The notes: generated by a model from the sequence alone, not told the origin. A DNA stretch of 64,000 bases from Chelativorans salis (GCF_025336525.1 NZ_JAOCZP010000002.1:248001-312000); one strand, 5' to 3'. Counted from the first letter of the stretch, positions 9,307 through 18,300 are shown. Numbers and translations: made by a program.

Positions 9307-10239
9307 TCAGTCGAACAGGCTCGACACAGACTCTTCCGTAGCGGTGCGCGAGATTGCCTCGCCGATCAGGTCGGCGATGGTGACGACGCGGACATTCTTC
9401 GAAGCCTCGACCGCCGAGGTGGGCTGGATGGAGTCGGTGATGACCAGCTCCTTAAGCTTTGAGCCGGAGATACGCGCAACGGCACCGCCTGAAAGCACGC
9501 CGTGGGTGATATAGGCCGTCACGCTGGTGGCGCCGCCGTTCAAAAGCGCCTCGGCCGCGTTGCACAGCGTGCCGCCGGAATCGACGATATCGTCGATCAG
9601 CAGGCAGTCGCGGCCGCGCACGTCGCCGATGACGTTCATCACCTCCGATTCCCCCGGCCGGTCGCGGCGCTTGTCGACGATGGCGAGCGGTGCATCGATG
9701 CGCTTGGCAAGCGCGCGGGCGCGCACCACACCACCGACGTCCGGCGAGACCACCATCACGTTTTCCAGCTTGTAATGCGCTTTGATGTCGCGCGCCATCA
9801 CCGGCACGGCGAAGAGGTTGTCGGTCGGGATGTCGAAGAAGCCCTGTATCTGGCCGGCGTGCAAATCCAGCGTTAAAACACGGTCGGCGCCGGCGCGGGT
9901 GATCAGGTTGGCCACCAGCTTGGCCGAGATCGGCGTGCGGCCGGAGGTGCGGCGGTCCTGTCTTGCATAGCCGAAGTAGGGAAGTACCGCCGTGATCCGC
10001 CGCGCCGAAGAGCGGCGGAAGGCGTCGATCATGATCAGGAGTTCCATCAGGTGATCGTTGGCGGGGTAGGAGGTGGACTGCAGGACGAAGACGTCCTCGC
10101 CGCGCACATTCTCCTGCACCTCGACGAAAATCTCCTGGTCGGCGAAGCGCCGCACTGTGGCTTTTCCAAGGGAGATATTGAGATAGCGGGCAACGGCCTC
10201 CGCCAGAACCCGGTTGGAATTGCCCGCAAAGAGCTTCAT
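9307..10239 (-). CDS. prs: Ribose-phosphate pyrophosphokinase (PRPP synthetase)
   Basis: Makes PRPP from ribose-5-phosphate and ATP, supplying nucleotide, His and Trp synthesis. The 310-residue class I enzyme shows the conserved start [17 protein letters not shown], the ATP-contact region YARQDRR, the metal-binding [14 protein letters not shown] and the PRPP-binding loop [12 protein letters not shown]. It is a single gene, and its 5' side faces an AT-rich block carrying a PRPP-binding-type protein on the other strand. Confidence 0.97.
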   Translation of the reverse strand: MKLFAGNSNRVLAEAVARYLNISLGKATVRRFADQEIFVEVQENVRGEDVFVLQSTSYPANDHLMELLIMIDAFRRSSARRITAVLPYFGYARQDRRTSGRTPISAKLVANLITRAGADRVLTLDLHAGQIQGFFDIPTDNLFAVPVMARDIKAHYKLENVMVVSPDVGGVVRARALAKRIDAPLAIVDKRRDRPGESEVMNVIGDVRGRDCLLIDDIVDSGGTLCNAAEALLNGGATSVTAYITHGVLSGGAVARISGSKLKELVITDSIQPTSAVEASKNVRVVTIADLIGEAISRTATEESVSSLFD

Positions 10240-10420
10240 GGAATGTTCCCGGCCAACGCCTCGACTTCTGTCCGGCTTTTAGCGGGGTGGCCGGCTATTG
10301 CAAGCATCGGCGGAAAAAATCCTCCGCCGAATGAATGCTTCCTTGGCAACAGCCTCGATAGCTCCGCTCCCGATGTGCCGCTGGTAGTCAAGAGTTGTCT
10401 CTCCGCCAATTTGTACGTGT

Positions 10421-10450
10421 TTGACATATTCTGTTTTATAGTGATACATG
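10421..10450 (+). promoter_or_regulatory. Putative sigma-70 promoter of the phosphoribosyltransferase module
   Basis: A consensus -35 TTGACA (10421-10426) is followed after 18 bases by TACATG (10445-10450) in an AT-rich block, about 40 bases before the first ORF. A second -10-like TATAGT at 10437 is too close to use the same -35. The -10 match is only moderate. Confidence 0.45.
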
Positions 10451-10490
10451 ATTGAATAACTCAATGTTTACCACTGGTGGGGCAGGTAGC

Positions 10491-10718
10491 ATGAGAAGTA
10501 GTGGCGTATGCGTTGCAGAAGACCATGCTGACTTTCCAAGTCTTGGCGAATTAACTGAGGAGTATTTACTTAATAAAAACCCAAATTACTCATTCCTGAA
10601 CGAGACTTTGTTATCTAATATAAGGCGTCGGAGCCGCTCTGACATTTCTTTTTTTTCTCCACGAAGCTGGAGAACGCCCATAAAACGACTACAGGTTGCA
10701 GCAAATGCGCAACCTTAA
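10491..10718 (+). CDS. Small hypothetical protein, possible N-terminal half of a split phosphoribosyltransferase
   Basis: A 75-residue ORF with no recognised motif, beginning at an ATG behind GGGGCAGG. It contains ELTEEYLLNKNPNYSF followed by a basic stretch (RRRSRSD) and SFFSPRSWRTPIKRL. The DNA is clearly more AT-rich than its neighbours. Its end overlaps the start of the next ORF in another frame. Either it is a small partner protein or the two ORFs were once one gene, now split by a frameshift; together they would encode roughly 210-220 residues, about the size of ComF-type proteins. Confidence 0.45.
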   Translation: MRSSGVCVAEDHADFPSLGELTEEYLLNKNPNYSFLNETLLSNIRRRSRSDISFFSPRSWRTPIKRLQVAANAQP

Positions 10719-11118
10719 AAGTGCTCCGGATGAAACGACTCTGCGCGGGATCGCACGAGAAATCGCAGCCTGCGCGTCCACAATCACGAACGGCAAGCCA
10801 TATGACTGTATTTGTGGTGTGCCAGGCGGAAGTTCCTCCAAGAAAGAGAATTTCGGCTCATTGGTCGCGCGCTTCGTCGCCGATGATCTGAACATCGGAT
10901 ATTGCGCGCCTCTCGTCACTCGTGTGGCGGGAGGTCGCTCACCCAGTCATCCGAAACAGAGTATGCACTTCAGGTCGCGTTTTGTGGGGCACGCCCTCGA
11001 AGGCACCTTCGGGTTGCTGATAGACGACGTTGCCACAAGCGGCGCGCATTTCGCGGACTGTGTCACCCAGCTCAGACGCCACGGAATCTCGGTGGTCTGC
11101 GTCTCCTGGATCAGTTAA
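10705..11118 (+). CDS. ComF-like phosphoribosyltransferase-domain protein
   Basis: A 137-residue protein with a type I PRTase PRPP-binding loop, GLLIDDVATSGAHFADC (about 108-124), followed by a helix and strand (LRRHGISVVCVSWIS) as in ComF family C-terminal domains. Upstream, CGVPGGSSSKKENFGSLVARFVAD resembles the ComF pattern of a proline-containing strand followed by a helix. The N-terminal portion expected of a full ComF protein is missing or lies in the preceding ORF. The ATG at 10705 is used; a TTG at 10696 is possible. Substrate is unknown. Confidence 0.62.
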   Translation: MRNLKSAPDETTLRGIAREIAACASTITNGKPYDCICGVPGGSSSKKENFGSLVARFVADDLNIGYCAPLVTRVAGGRSPSHPKQSMHFRSRFVGHALEGTFGLLIDDVATSGAHFADCVTQLRRHGISVVCVSWIS

Positions 11119-11169
11119 TGGCTGGGTGAGCGCGGGGCATGGGCTTTATCGATGTTCCGGAGCGTGCCG

Positions 11170-11745
11170 TTAGGATGCGTCCCGCGTAAGCCACGCCGCC
11201 AGGTCGTCGACGGTCCGGTCGGCGATCGTCTCCATGGTCTGGCCGGTGACCGAGGACCAGCCGTCGCCCTCGCCGCCGGGCACCTTCTGCTGGCCCTGGA
11301 TCCTGTGCAGGCGGTTGCCCGAAGGGTCGAGCACGTCCCAGACATAGATGACGGTCGTCTCGTTGCCATCGGCGATGGCGGAGAAGTAGCCTTTGACGAC
11401 ATGCGTGGCGCCGGCGCCTTGCGTAATGGGGATGCCGCGCTGGCGGGCACGCGCGGAAAGCCGGCTGGAAAGCGGGGGCAGGGCCTCCTCGGTGGCGCCG
11501 ATCACCGGCGCGAACTGCACGCGTGCATCAGTGCTGACGGCAGCGACCGTCTGGCCTTCCTGAGCCATTGGCGCAGCCGCCTGGCTTGCGGAGGAGCCTG
11601 CGACGCCGCCATCGCCTCTCTGCGCCTCTACAGACGCAATCCCGCGGCCGGGCTGCGGGTTGAGGCCGCTCACATCCGTTCCCGCGCAGGCGCTGAAGAG
11701 CGGCGCCAGCAGCATCAGGCCGATAATAGTTGCAAACCGCCTCAT
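11170..11745 (-). CDS. Putative lipoprotein
   Basis: A 191-residue protein with a classical lipoprotein signal: MRR, a hydrophobic core, then LFSAC with the acylated Cys at residue 20. It should therefore sit on a membrane facing the periplasm. The mature part begins with a Gln/Ala/Gly-rich linker (about 30-75) and continues with a compact C-terminal region containing GNETTVIYVWDVLDPSGNRL. I do not recognise a named family. It is a lone gene between the PRTase module and the M24 gene. Confidence 0.8.
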   Translation of the reverse strand: MRRFATIIGLMLLAPLFSACAGTDVSGLNPQPGRGIASVEAQRGDGGVAGSSASQAAAPMAQEGQTVAAVSTDARVQFAPVIGATEEALPPLSSRLSARARQRGIPITQGAGATHVVKGYFSAIADGNETTVIYVWDVLDPSGNRLHRIQGQQKVPGGEGDGWSSVTGQTMETIADRTVDDLAAWLTRDAS

Positions 11746-11793
11746 CCGTTTCTCTTCCCCGCTTCAAGCCCCATTCGCGCTATCGCAAAATTC

Positions 11794-12945
11794 TTACTTT
11801 ACGATCAATTCGAGCCCGTGACGAGAAAGCGGCGCCGGCTCGGCTTGTGTGGTGAGGTAGGTGCGGCCGAGACACATGGCGCAGCCCGATTCGGAATCCA
11901 TGATAATCATATGCGCGAAGAGCGACATGTTGGGCGCGATCTGTTCCGGACTCCCATTGTAGAACATCGGCGGATCCATCCAGGAGGGTGCAAAGCGCGC
12001 GCCGAGTGAATAGCCGCAGGCGTTCAGCCGATGCTTGGTCAGCCCGTGCGCCTCCATCTCGCGGGCATGGGCGTCGAAGACGTCGCCGAAGGTGTTCCCC
12101 GGCGCCATCGCCTTTTCGCAGGCGACAAGCGCGTCGCGGGCGGCCTCGAACAATTCCTGATGCCGCTTGGAGACCTTGCCCGTCAGCACCGTCTGCATCA
12201 TGGCGGCGTGGTAGTGGTGGTAGGCGCCTGCCCATTCGAGCGTAAGTTGGTCGTTTTTTGTCAGCTTCCTGCGCCCCGCCTTGTAGCGGCACAAAAGCGC
12301 ATCCTGGCCCGAGCCGATAACGAACTCGTTGGCCGGATAGTCGCCGCCGCCGGCGAACACCGCCCCCTGCATGGCAGCGAGGATAGCCGCCTCGTCGCCA
12401 CCCTGCTTGATCAGCGGAAGGGCGGCATCGAAAGCGTCGTCGGCGAGCTTTGCCGCGCGCTTGACCTTCTCCGTCTCGGCCGGACTTTTCATGAGCCTGA
12501 GGCGGGGCACTAGGTCGGAGGTATCCTCGATCTTGGCGAAGGTCTGGAACTGCTCGTCGAGCATTCGGCCGTTTTTCGCCGTCAGCCCGTGCGTGTCGTA
12601 CTCGACGCCGATGCGGCATCCCAGGAGATCGAGGTCGTTCAGGAGATCGCGCAACTCGGTGGCCGGATTGGCGCCGTGACGGTCGTTCCACACCACGATA
12701 TTGTCGATAATGGAAGTATGGCGCGCCTGCCTGAGATCGGCCGAGCGGGTCAACAGCACCATCTCGCCGTCAGCCTTCACCACCAGGCACTGGAAGAAGC
12801 AGAAGCCGAAGGTGTCGAAGCCGGTCAGCCAGTACATGCTCTCCTGGGCGAAGAGGAGCAGCGCGTCCAGCTTGCGCTCGGACATTTCGATGACCAGCCG
12901 GTCACGGCGGGCGTCGAATTCGGCACGGTCGAAGTGAAGCGCCAT
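11794..12945 (-). CDS. M24 family metallopeptidase homologue (creatinase/ectoine-hydrolase-like)
   Basis: A 383-residue pita-bread protein with an N-terminal creatinase domain (about 1-145) and a C-terminal M24 domain. Where canonical Xaa-Pro peptidases have the metal-binding D-x(10)-D pair, this protein reads TLEWAGAYHHYHAAMMQT, so the first Asp is Glu and the second is Ala. GYSLGARFAPSWMDPP also resembles creatinase and ectoine hydrolase. A standard two-metal peptidase is therefore unlikely; hydrolysis of a small modified amino acid is more plausible. TGATG overlap with pgeF implies coupled translation. Confidence 0.84.
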   Translation of the reverse strand: MALHFDRAEFDARRDRLVIEMSERKLDALLLFAQESMYWLTGFDTFGFCFFQCLVVKADGEMVLLTRSADLRQARHTSIIDNIVVWNDRHGANPATELRDLLNDLDLLGCRIGVEYDTHGLTAKNGRMLDEQFQTFAKIEDTSDLVPRLRLMKSPAETEKVKRAAKLADDAFDAALPLIKQGGDEAAILAAMQGAVFAGGGDYPANEFVIGSGQDALLCRYKAGRRKLTKNDQLTLEWAGAYHHYHAAMMQTVLTGKVSKRHQELFEAARDALVACEKAMAPGNTFGDVFDAHAREMEAHGLTKHRLNACGYSLGARFAPSWMDPPMFYNGSPEQIAPNMSLFAHMIIMDSESGCAMCLGRTYLTTQAEPAPLSRHGLELIVK

Positions 12946-13739
12946 CAGACCTCCTCCAGGCATATCGCCGAAATCTGGCGTCCGTAGTCGGGCTCGCCGC
13001 GATGGGTGGCGCGGCGATAGGAATAGAAACGTTCCTCGTCCGCATAGGTGCAGTGGCCCAGCATCCCGGCCGTCACGCCTGTGTCAGAGAGCCGATCGAG
13101 CGTATAGCGGTTCAGGTCGAAGAATGCATGGCCGGGCTGTGCGGAGGCGCGGAAATAGCGCGCGTTCTCAGGATCGGCATCCGTAAAGCGCGCCTGGTAT
13201 TCCGGCCCCACCTCATAGTTGACTTGGCTGATCGCCGGCCCCAGCACGGCGACGATCCGCTCGCGCTCGGCGCCCAGGCGCTCCATGGCGGCGATGGTGT
13301 TTTCCATGATGCCGGTCAGAGCGCCCTTCCAGCCGGCATGCGCCGCGCCAATGACGTGCGCCTCGGCATCGGCGAAAAGTACCGGCCCGCAATCGGCCGC
13401 CAGAACGCCGATCGCCAGCCCCGGTTGCCGCGTCACCATGGCATCGGCACTCGGCCGCGTGCCGCCAAGCGATGCCTCGACCACCACCACAACGGCCGAA
13501 TGGCACTGGTGCAGTGTGCACAGGTTTTCCACCGGTACGCCCATCCAGGTCGCCACCCGGTGCCGGTTTTCCAGCACCGCCTCGCGCGAATCGTTCGAGC
13601 CAAGGCCGATGTTGAGGCCGCGATAGATACCCTCCGACACGCCGCCGGCGCGGGTGAAGAAACCGTGCTTCACGCCTTTTGCGCGTGCGCCGTCGAGGAG
13701 GGGCGACCGGATGGGCTCCGGCCTCGTCATATCCAGCAT
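12945..13739 (-). CDS. pgeF: Peptidoglycan editing factor PgeF (multicopper polyphenol oxidase/laccase domain)
   Basis: A 264-residue YfiH/PgeF family protein. In E. coli it removes muropeptide precursors carrying L-Ser in place of L-Ala; related proteins show purine-nucleoside or laccase activity. The metal-site residues are visible in LHQCHSAVV, AADCGPVLFAD and GAAHAGWKG. A second Met three codons in (13730) could be the actual start. It is followed directly by the M24 gene with a one-base overlap. The neighbouring midA-lgt genes suggest a conserved block, although the toxin-antitoxin pair now separates them. Confidence 0.92.
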   Translation of the reverse strand: MLDMTRPEPIRSPLLDGARAKGVKHGFFTRAGGVSEGIYRGLNIGLGSNDSREAVLENRHRVATWMGVPVENLCTLHQCHSAVVVVVEASLGGTRPSADAMVTRQPGLAIGVLAADCGPVLFADAEAHVIGAAHAGWKGALTGIMENTIAAMERLGAERERIVAVLGPAISQVNYEVGPEYQARFTDADPENARYFRASAQPGHAFFDLNRYTLDRLSDTGVTAGMLGHCTYADEERFYSYRRATHRGEPDYGRQISAICLEEV

Positions 13740-13922
13740 GCGCCGCCTTGCAATCCTGCTTCATTCGGCGGCGGATCGTGGGGCAGGGGAGGGGGCAAGT
13801 CAATCCGCGTAAGGGGGAAGGCGATGCAATCGCCTGGGGGCAACGGTCTTCACCGCCGCGTTTCAGCCGCTCCCACTTTGGAACCGGCCCGAACACCCAG
13901 CACTTGCGCAAAGGTCGGTAGT

Positions 13923-13945
13923 AAACTAAGTTTATAAAACTAAGT
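13923..13945 (+). promoter_or_regulatory. Direct repeat upstream of antitoxin, possible autoregulatory operator
   Basis: AAACTAAGT occurs at 13923-13931 and again at 13937-13945, a 14-bp period, immediately before the antitoxin start in an otherwise GC-rich area. Phd-type antitoxins usually repress their own promoter through paired sites, which makes this a reasonable operator candidate. The assignment is inferred from position and repetition. Confidence 0.45.
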
Positions 13946-13960
13946 CTGTGGATGAAGCCG

Positions 13961-14206
13961 ATGCGAACTGTGAATATTCACGAAGCGAAGACGCATCTGT
14001 CGCGCCTCGTCGAGCGTGCGGCGGGCGGCGAACCCTTTATCATCGCCAAAGCCGGGAAGCCCCTGGTGAAGGTTGCCGGGCTGGATGCCCCCACAGCCGG
14101 CGAGGCCCGCCGGCTGGGATTCCTCTCCGGCCGAATCAAGGTGCCGGACGATTTCGATCACATAGGCGAGAAGGAAATCGAAGAACTTTTCGGTGAGGGG
14201 TTTTGA
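13961..14206 (+). CDS. Type II toxin-antitoxin antitoxin, Phd/YefM family
   Basis: An 81-residue antitoxin with the Phd/YefM N-terminal DNA-binding fold, seen as TVNIHEAKTHLSRLVERAAGGEP followed by FIIAKAGKPLVKV. The C-terminal third (from about 50) is acidic and probably wraps the toxin. An in-frame ATG three codons upstream (13952) is an alternative start. Its stop codon overlaps the TTG start of the PIN toxin, so the pair is co-translated. Role: neutralise the adjacent RNase and autoregulate. Confidence 0.88.
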   Translation: MRTVNIHEAKTHLSRLVERAAGGEPFIIAKAGKPLVKVAGLDAPTAGEARRLGFLSGRIKVPDDFDHIGEKEIEELFGEGF

Positions 14207-14589
14207 AGCTGCTCCTGGATACGCAGCTTCTTCTCTGGGCCGCAGGCCAGCCCGAGCGTCTTTCCGCGACCGCCCGGGAATTGCTGGAGCAGAGCTCGAA
14301 CGAGCTTGTCTTCAGTGCGGCCAGCCTGTGGGAGATCACGATCAAAAGCGGGCTGGGCCGTCCCGACTTCCAGGTGGATGCCTGGGTGCTGCGCCGTGGG
14401 CTGATCGACAACTTCTATCTGGAGCTGCCGATCACCAGCGAACACACGGTCGCCGTGGGCAGCCTACCGCCGATCCACAGGAATCCGTTCGACCGGATTC
14501 TGGTGGCGCAGGCGACGATAGAGGGGATCACGCTGCTGACCGCCGATTCGCGCCTGGCGCAGTATCCGGGGCCGGTGCAGCGCGTGTGA
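14203..14589 (+). CDS. PIN-domain RNase toxin (VapC-like)
   Basis: A 128-residue PIN ribonuclease. The acidic metal-binding residues fall where expected: Asp6 in LLLDTQ, Glu near 44 in ASLWEI, Asp near 97 in NPFDRIL and Asp near 114 in LLTADSRLA. The start is TTG behind GAGGGG, overlapping the antitoxin stop as TTGA. PIN toxins of this class cleave tRNA or rRNA when freed from antitoxin. All catalytic residues appear intact, so the pair is probably functional. Confidence 0.9.
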   Translation: MKLLLDTQLLLWAAGQPERLSATARELLEQSSNELVFSAASLWEITIKSGLGRPDFQVDAWVLRRGLIDNFYLELPITSEHTVAVGSLPPIHRNPFDRILVAQATIEGITLLTADSRLAQYPGPVQRV

Positions 14590-14601
14590 CCCCAGCAAGC
14601 T

Positions 14602-15684
14602 TCAGGAAACGGCATCAAACGGAGGAACGGCAACCTCACGCGGCACCGCAAGCACCTTGAACAGCGTCCCCATGCCTTCCGGCCCGGCCAGCCGCTCGAC
14701 CTCGCCGCGGATGCGCTCCTGCTCCTCCGCGCTCTTGCCCGCGCCCAGCCGTCCGGCGCGATCCAGCAGCCCCAACCCCAGAAGAAACTCCCCCTGAGGC
14801 ATCAGCCGCGCTCCCAGCCCCTGCGCGCCAGCAATCCTTGCAAGGGCCGCAAAATCCACATGCGCCGTCAAATCCGCTTCGCCGGGATGAGCCAGCACGT
14901 CGTCATAGGCATGGCGGCGCACCGCCTGCAGCGTATCGCCCAGCGCCGGCCCCTCGTAGCCGTAGTCGATAAAAAGCCCTGCGCCGCCCTGGGCTGCAAG
15001 CCGCCCGGCAATCGTCTCCATCAGCGCCTCGCGCGCCGGGGCGGCCTCGAAGACGGCGCCCTCAGGCGCAGCGTCGGCTCCCGACGGAAGCGATGTCGGG
15101 TCCGGCGCTCCGGCACCCGCCATAAAGATAAGCGCCCCGTCCTCGCCAAGCCCCACCACCCGCTCGCGCCAGCCGGCGGTCGTGTTCACGTATTGGCGGA
15201 CGGGCAGGGCGTCGAACAACTCGTTGCCGACGATGAAAAGCGGGCCATCCGGCAGATCCTCAACGCGCCCGTACCATGCCGGCCGTTCAGGCGCCCCTGA
15301 AAGCGTCTCCTTCTGCACCGCCACAAGCCGTTCACTCGCCTCCACCATGGCAAATCGTCGACCGGCGAAGCCCCCGTCAAGCCGGACAAGAGTGCGCAGC
15401 ATGTCCTTCATCAGCGTGCCGCGGCCCGGACCGATCTCGGCGATCACCGCGTCCTCGGGCGCTCCGCCGGCTTGCCACGCCGCATAAAGCCACACGGCGA
15501 TGAGCTCGCCGAACATCTGGCTCACCTCAGGCGCGGTGGTGAAGTCGCCGCCGCGGCCGAAGGGCTCGCGGGTCGTGTAATAACCGTGCTCGGGGTCGAA
15601 CAGGCAGAGCGCGATATAGTCGCTGACGCTCATCGGCCCTGTCGCCTCGATCAGGCGTGCGATCTTTTCCTTCAGCGCCGTCAT
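14602..15684 (-). CDS. Class I SAM-dependent methyltransferase, MidA/NDUFAF7 family
   Basis: A 360-residue homologue of mitochondrial NDUFAF7/MidA, which dimethylates an arginine of a complex I subunit during assembly. The family start is [23 protein letters not shown] (split here as residues 21-43), with the SAM-binding glycine motif [11 protein letters not shown] at 82-92 and the post-motif [32 protein letters not shown] segment is also typical. The ATG overlaps the lgt stop as ATGA, so the two are translationally coupled. Confidence 0.93.
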   Translation of the reverse strand: MTALKEKIARLIEATGPMSVSDYIALCLFDPEHGYYTTREPFGRGGDFTTAPEVSQMFGELIAVWLYAAWQAGGAPEDAVIAEIGPGRGTLMKDMLRTLVRLDGGFAGRRFAMVEASERLVAVQKETLSGAPERPAWYGRVEDLPDGPLFIVGNELFDALPVRQYVNTTAGWRERVVGLGEDGALIFMAGAGAPDPTSLPSGADAAPEGAVFEAAPAREALMETIAGRLAAQGGAGLFIDYGYEGPALGDTLQAVRRHAYDDVLAHPGEADLTAHVDFAALARIAGAQGLGARLMPQGEFLLGLGLLDRAGRLGAGKSAEEQERIRGEVERLAGPEGMGTLFKVLAVPREVAVPPFDAVS

Positions 15685-16535
15685 GGCTCCTGGCGCGCTG
15701 CGGCGGGCGTGCGCGCTGTCATCATGGCCCAGAGGCCGGCCAGCACCATCGGCATCGACAGCACCATGCCCATGGTCATCCAACCGCCCGCCAGATAGCC
15801 GATATGCGCGTCCGGCTCGCGGAAGAACTCGACGAAGATGCGCGACAATCCATAGCCGCAGATGAAGGCGCCGCCGACGAAGCGCGGCGTCTTCAGCCTC
15901 AGCGCCTTGTGGGTCAGCACGCGCAGCACGAGGAACAGTACCAGCCCCTCCAGCACCGCCTCGTAAAGCTGGCTCGGGTGGCGCGGCAGCGGGCCGCCGT
16001 CGGGGAAGACGACGCCCCAGGGCATGTCCGTCGGCCGGCCCCAAAGCTCGGAATTGATGAAATTCGCCAGCCTCACCAGGCCGAGGCCCACGGGCGCGGT
16101 GGCGGCGATGGTGTCGAGCATGCTCCAGGCGTTAATGCCGCGCGAGCGGGCAAACAGCACCATGGCGAGGATCGTGCCCAGCATGCCGCCGTGAAACGAC
16201 ATGCCGCCCTGCCACACGGCGAAGATATCGAGCGGGTTCGCCAGGTAGCGCGGCAGATCGTAGAACAAGACGTAGCCGAGCCGCCCGCCCAGCACCACCC
16301 CGACCGCCGCCCAGACGACGAAATCGTCGAGGTCCGTCGGCTTCATGGGCGGCGTGCTGTGCGCCCACAGGCGTTCCGTCGTCACCAGCCGCTTGGCATA
16401 CCACCAGGCGAACAGGATGCCGGCGATGTAGCCGAGCCCGTACCAGTGCACGGCAAAGGGCCCGATTTCGAAGATCACCGGATCGATCTGCGGGAAAGGC
16501 AGCGCGGCCAGCGGCAGGAGAAGGTAGTCGCTCAA
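15681..16535 (-). CDS. lgt: Prolipoprotein diacylglyceryl transferase
   Basis: Inner-membrane enzyme that transfers diacylglycerol from phosphatidylglycerol to the lipobox cysteine, the first step of lipoprotein maturation. The 284-residue polytopic protein has [11 protein letters not shown] (83-93), GGMSFHGG (110-117) and [16 protein letters not shown], all conserved in Lgt. About seven membrane segments are visible. It is the first gene of the lgt-midA pair, and lipoproteins elsewhere in this window are potential substrates. Confidence 0.96.
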   Translation of the reverse strand: MSDYLLLPLAALPFPQIDPVIFEIGPFAVHWYGLGYIAGILFAWWYAKRLVTTERLWAHSTPPMKPTDLDDFVVWAAVGVVLGGRLGYVLFYDLPRYLANPLDIFAVWQGGMSFHGGMLGTILAMVLFARSRGINAWSMLDTIAATAPVGLGLVRLANFINSELWGRPTDMPWGVVFPDGGPLPRHPSQLYEAVLEGLVLFLVLRVLTHKALRLKTPRFVGGAFICGYGLSRIFVEFFREPDAHIGYLAGGWMTMGMVLSMPMVLAGLWAMMTARTPAAARQEP

Positions 16536-16704
16536 TCGTGCCTCCTGTTTCGCGCCGCCGGCGGTTGGTCGGCGAGGCAGGTATGCGCAAGCCCTGATGT
16601 GCGGTCAAGGGTATGCGGTCAAGCCTGGGGACGCGGGGTCTCTCCGCTTGCATTCGCCGCCGCCCGGCCCTACCTCAAATCATGGGATTAGGAGAGGCTA
16701 TGAC

Positions 16705-17001
16705 ATGACCAACGGCACGAACCGCATCCTCGATGAATTCGCCAAGATGATGACCGACGCGGCCGGCGCCGCGCAAGGCGTCCGCCGCGAGTTCGAGACG
16801 CTCTTCCGCACCCAGGCCGAGCGCATGCTTCACTCCATGGACCTCGTCCAGCGCGAGGACTTCGAGGTGGTGCGCGAGATGGCGATCAAGGCGCGCGAGG
16901 AGAACGCCGCCCTCCAGTCACGAATCGAGGCGCTGGAAGCGCAGCTCGCCGCCGGCGAGGGAGGCAAGAAACCGGCCTCCGGCGCACGATCCAAAAAATA
17001 A
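16705..17001 (+). CDS. Accessory factor UbiK family (BMFP domain) protein
   Basis: A 98-residue helical protein. The N-terminal half contains the BMFP-type amphipathic region (GVRREFETLFRTQAERMLHS) and the second half a coiled coil (about 52-80), followed by a Gly/Lys-rich tail. Related UbiK proteins assist ubiquinone synthesis and brucella membrane-fusogenic protein shares the fold. The ATG at 16705 lies behind GGAGAGG. It is divergent from lgt and has no operon partner. Confidence 0.85.
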   Translation: MTNGTNRILDEFAKMMTDAAGAAQGVRREFETLFRTQAERMLHSMDLVQREDFEVVREMAIKAREENAALQSRIEALEAQLAAGEGGKKPASGARSKK

Positions 17002-17333
17002 TTTGTTGCCGCTTCCAGCCTGTGTGCAATTGCAAAAAATGCAGGCGCGAGAGTCGCTTAGAAGCCGTGGGCAATTGCGCTGCGGAACGAACTATCCACA
17101 CCGTCGATTGTCTATTCGAAAAAAGGACTGGCCACGGCTTCTCTCATCAATAGACTGAATTTGCTGCATGATTCGAAACAAGTCATGCGCCGGGCTGGGG
17201 CGGGCCCGTTCTCAAGTCTCTCGTTTCTCTCCTCGCTCCGCTCAGTATCGAATTGCGTTGGTCGCGTGCTTCAAAACCGCATGTGCCACATGGCGGGGCG
17301 CGGCAGTGCCTCCAAAAACGGGAAAGCAGATTT
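17002..17333. other. Intergenic region without recognised gene (332 bp)
   Basis: Contains no ORF with protein-like features. GCAATTGC occurs twice (near 17025 and 17070) and the segment 17085-17170 is less GC-rich than its surroundings, which could mark a promoter or a small RNA ahead of the YbjN gene. Nothing was identified with confidence. Confidence 0.4.
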
Positions 17334-17834
17334 ATGAGCCTTCTTGAACTCGACATGGCGCGTGACGCCCATCCGGTTGATGTCATCGAGCATGTCGCCC
17401 ACACGAACGACTGGAGCTTCGAGCGCAACGGTGACGACGAGATTGCCATCTCGGTCGCCGGCACGTGGACGGACTACCAGGTCTCCTTCTCCTGGATGGA
17501 GGAGTTCGAGGCGCTGCACGTTGCCTGCGCTTTCGACCTCAAGGTGCCGGAAAACCGTGCGCTCGAGGTGATGCGGCTCCTCTCGCTCATCAACGAGCAG
17601 ATGCTTTTCGGCCATTTCGACCTGTGGGAGCGCGAGGGCGTCGTCATGTTCCGCCAGTCGCTGGTACTCGCCGGCGGCGTGGAGCCGACGGGGCTGCAGG
17701 TGGAGGTGATGCTCAACAGTGCGCTGGAAGCCTGCGAGTGCTACTACCAAGCGTTCCAATACGTCATCTGGTCCGGCACCTCGGCGCAGGAAGCGCTCCA
17801 CAGCGTGCTGTTCGAGACCTTCGGCACGGCTTGA
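17334..17834 (+). CDS. YbjN domain-containing protein
   Basis: A 166-residue YbjN-family protein, structurally related to type III secretion chaperones; E. coli YbjN affects motility and stress tolerance, but the molecular role is unsettled. The family pattern is seen in [21 protein letters not shown], in [19 protein letters not shown] and in an acidic overall composition. The ATG at 17334 gives [16 protein letters not shown], a common rhizobial start. csaA starts four bases after its stop. Confidence 0.86.
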   Translation: MSLLELDMARDAHPVDVIEHVAHTNDWSFERNGDDEIAISVAGTWTDYQVSFSWMEEFEALHVACAFDLKVPENRALEVMRLLSLINEQMLFGHFDLWEREGVVMFRQSLVLAGGVEPTGLQVEVMLNSALEACECYYQAFQYVIWSGTSAQEALHSVLFETFGTA

Positions 17835-17838
17835 GGCA

Positions 17839-18192
17839 ATGAACAGCGGAAAGGCACCGGAAATCGGCTTCGATGATTTCCTCAAGGTCGACATCCGCGC
17901 CGGCACCGTCGTCGAGGCCGAGCCTTACCCGGAAGCGCGCAAGCCCGCTTTCAAGCTGAAGATCGATTTCGGCCCTGAGATCGGCGTGAAGAGATCCTCC
18001 GCCCAGATCACGGTGCACTATACGCCGGAAGAGCTCGTCGGCCGCAAGGTGATGGCTGTCGTCAACTTCCCGCCACGCCAGATCGGCAAGTTCATGTCCG
18101 AGGTCCTCACCTTGGGTTTCTCAGACGAAGCCGGAGCGGTGGTGCTTGCCGCGGTGGACAAAAAGGTGCCCGACGGCAGCCGGCTGCATTGA
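17839..18192 (+). CDS. csaA: tRNA-binding protein CsaA (EMAP-type OB fold)
   Basis: A 117-residue stand-alone tRNA-binding domain like that in methionyl- and phenylalanyl-tRNA synthetases. Motifs [30 protein letters not shown] and [21 protein letters not shown] define the CsaA family, which has been described as a chaperone or tRNA-binding dimer. Length is exact for the family. It follows the YbjN gene with a 4-base gap and is probably co-transcribed. Confidence 0.93.
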   Translation: MNSGKAPEIGFDDFLKVDIRAGTVVEAEPYPEARKPAFKLKIDFGPEIGVKRSSAQITVHYTPEELVGRKVMAVVNFPPRQIGKFMSEVLTLGFSDEAGAVVLAAVDKKVPDGSRLH

Positions 18193-18219
18193 GTCTTTCC
18201 CATTGACCTCCACCCTCAA

Positions 18220-18300
18220 TCCCTCTCCTCAAGGGGGAGGGAGGCACGTCGAGAACCGCTTCGTCCTCCTCCCCTCGAGGGGAGGGGTTAGGGGGGTTCT
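18220..18300. repeat. Intergenic palindromic (REP/MITE-like) element
   Basis: Contains an imperfect palindrome CCCTCTCCTCAAGGGGGAGGG and a perfect 18-bp palindrome CCTCCCCTCGAGGGGAGG at 18268-18285, between convergent csaA and the GFA gene. The same CCCCTCGAGGGGAGGG core recurs inside the uvrB coding sequence near 45899. Such elements are very common between genes in rhizobia. They can act as bidirectional transcription stops. Confidence 0.7.

Noticed and set aside
10437-10442. TATAGT as the -10 of the PRTase module promoter
   Set aside because: Only 10 bases from the TTGACA, too short for a sigma-70 spacer; the TACATG at 18 bases is the better match.
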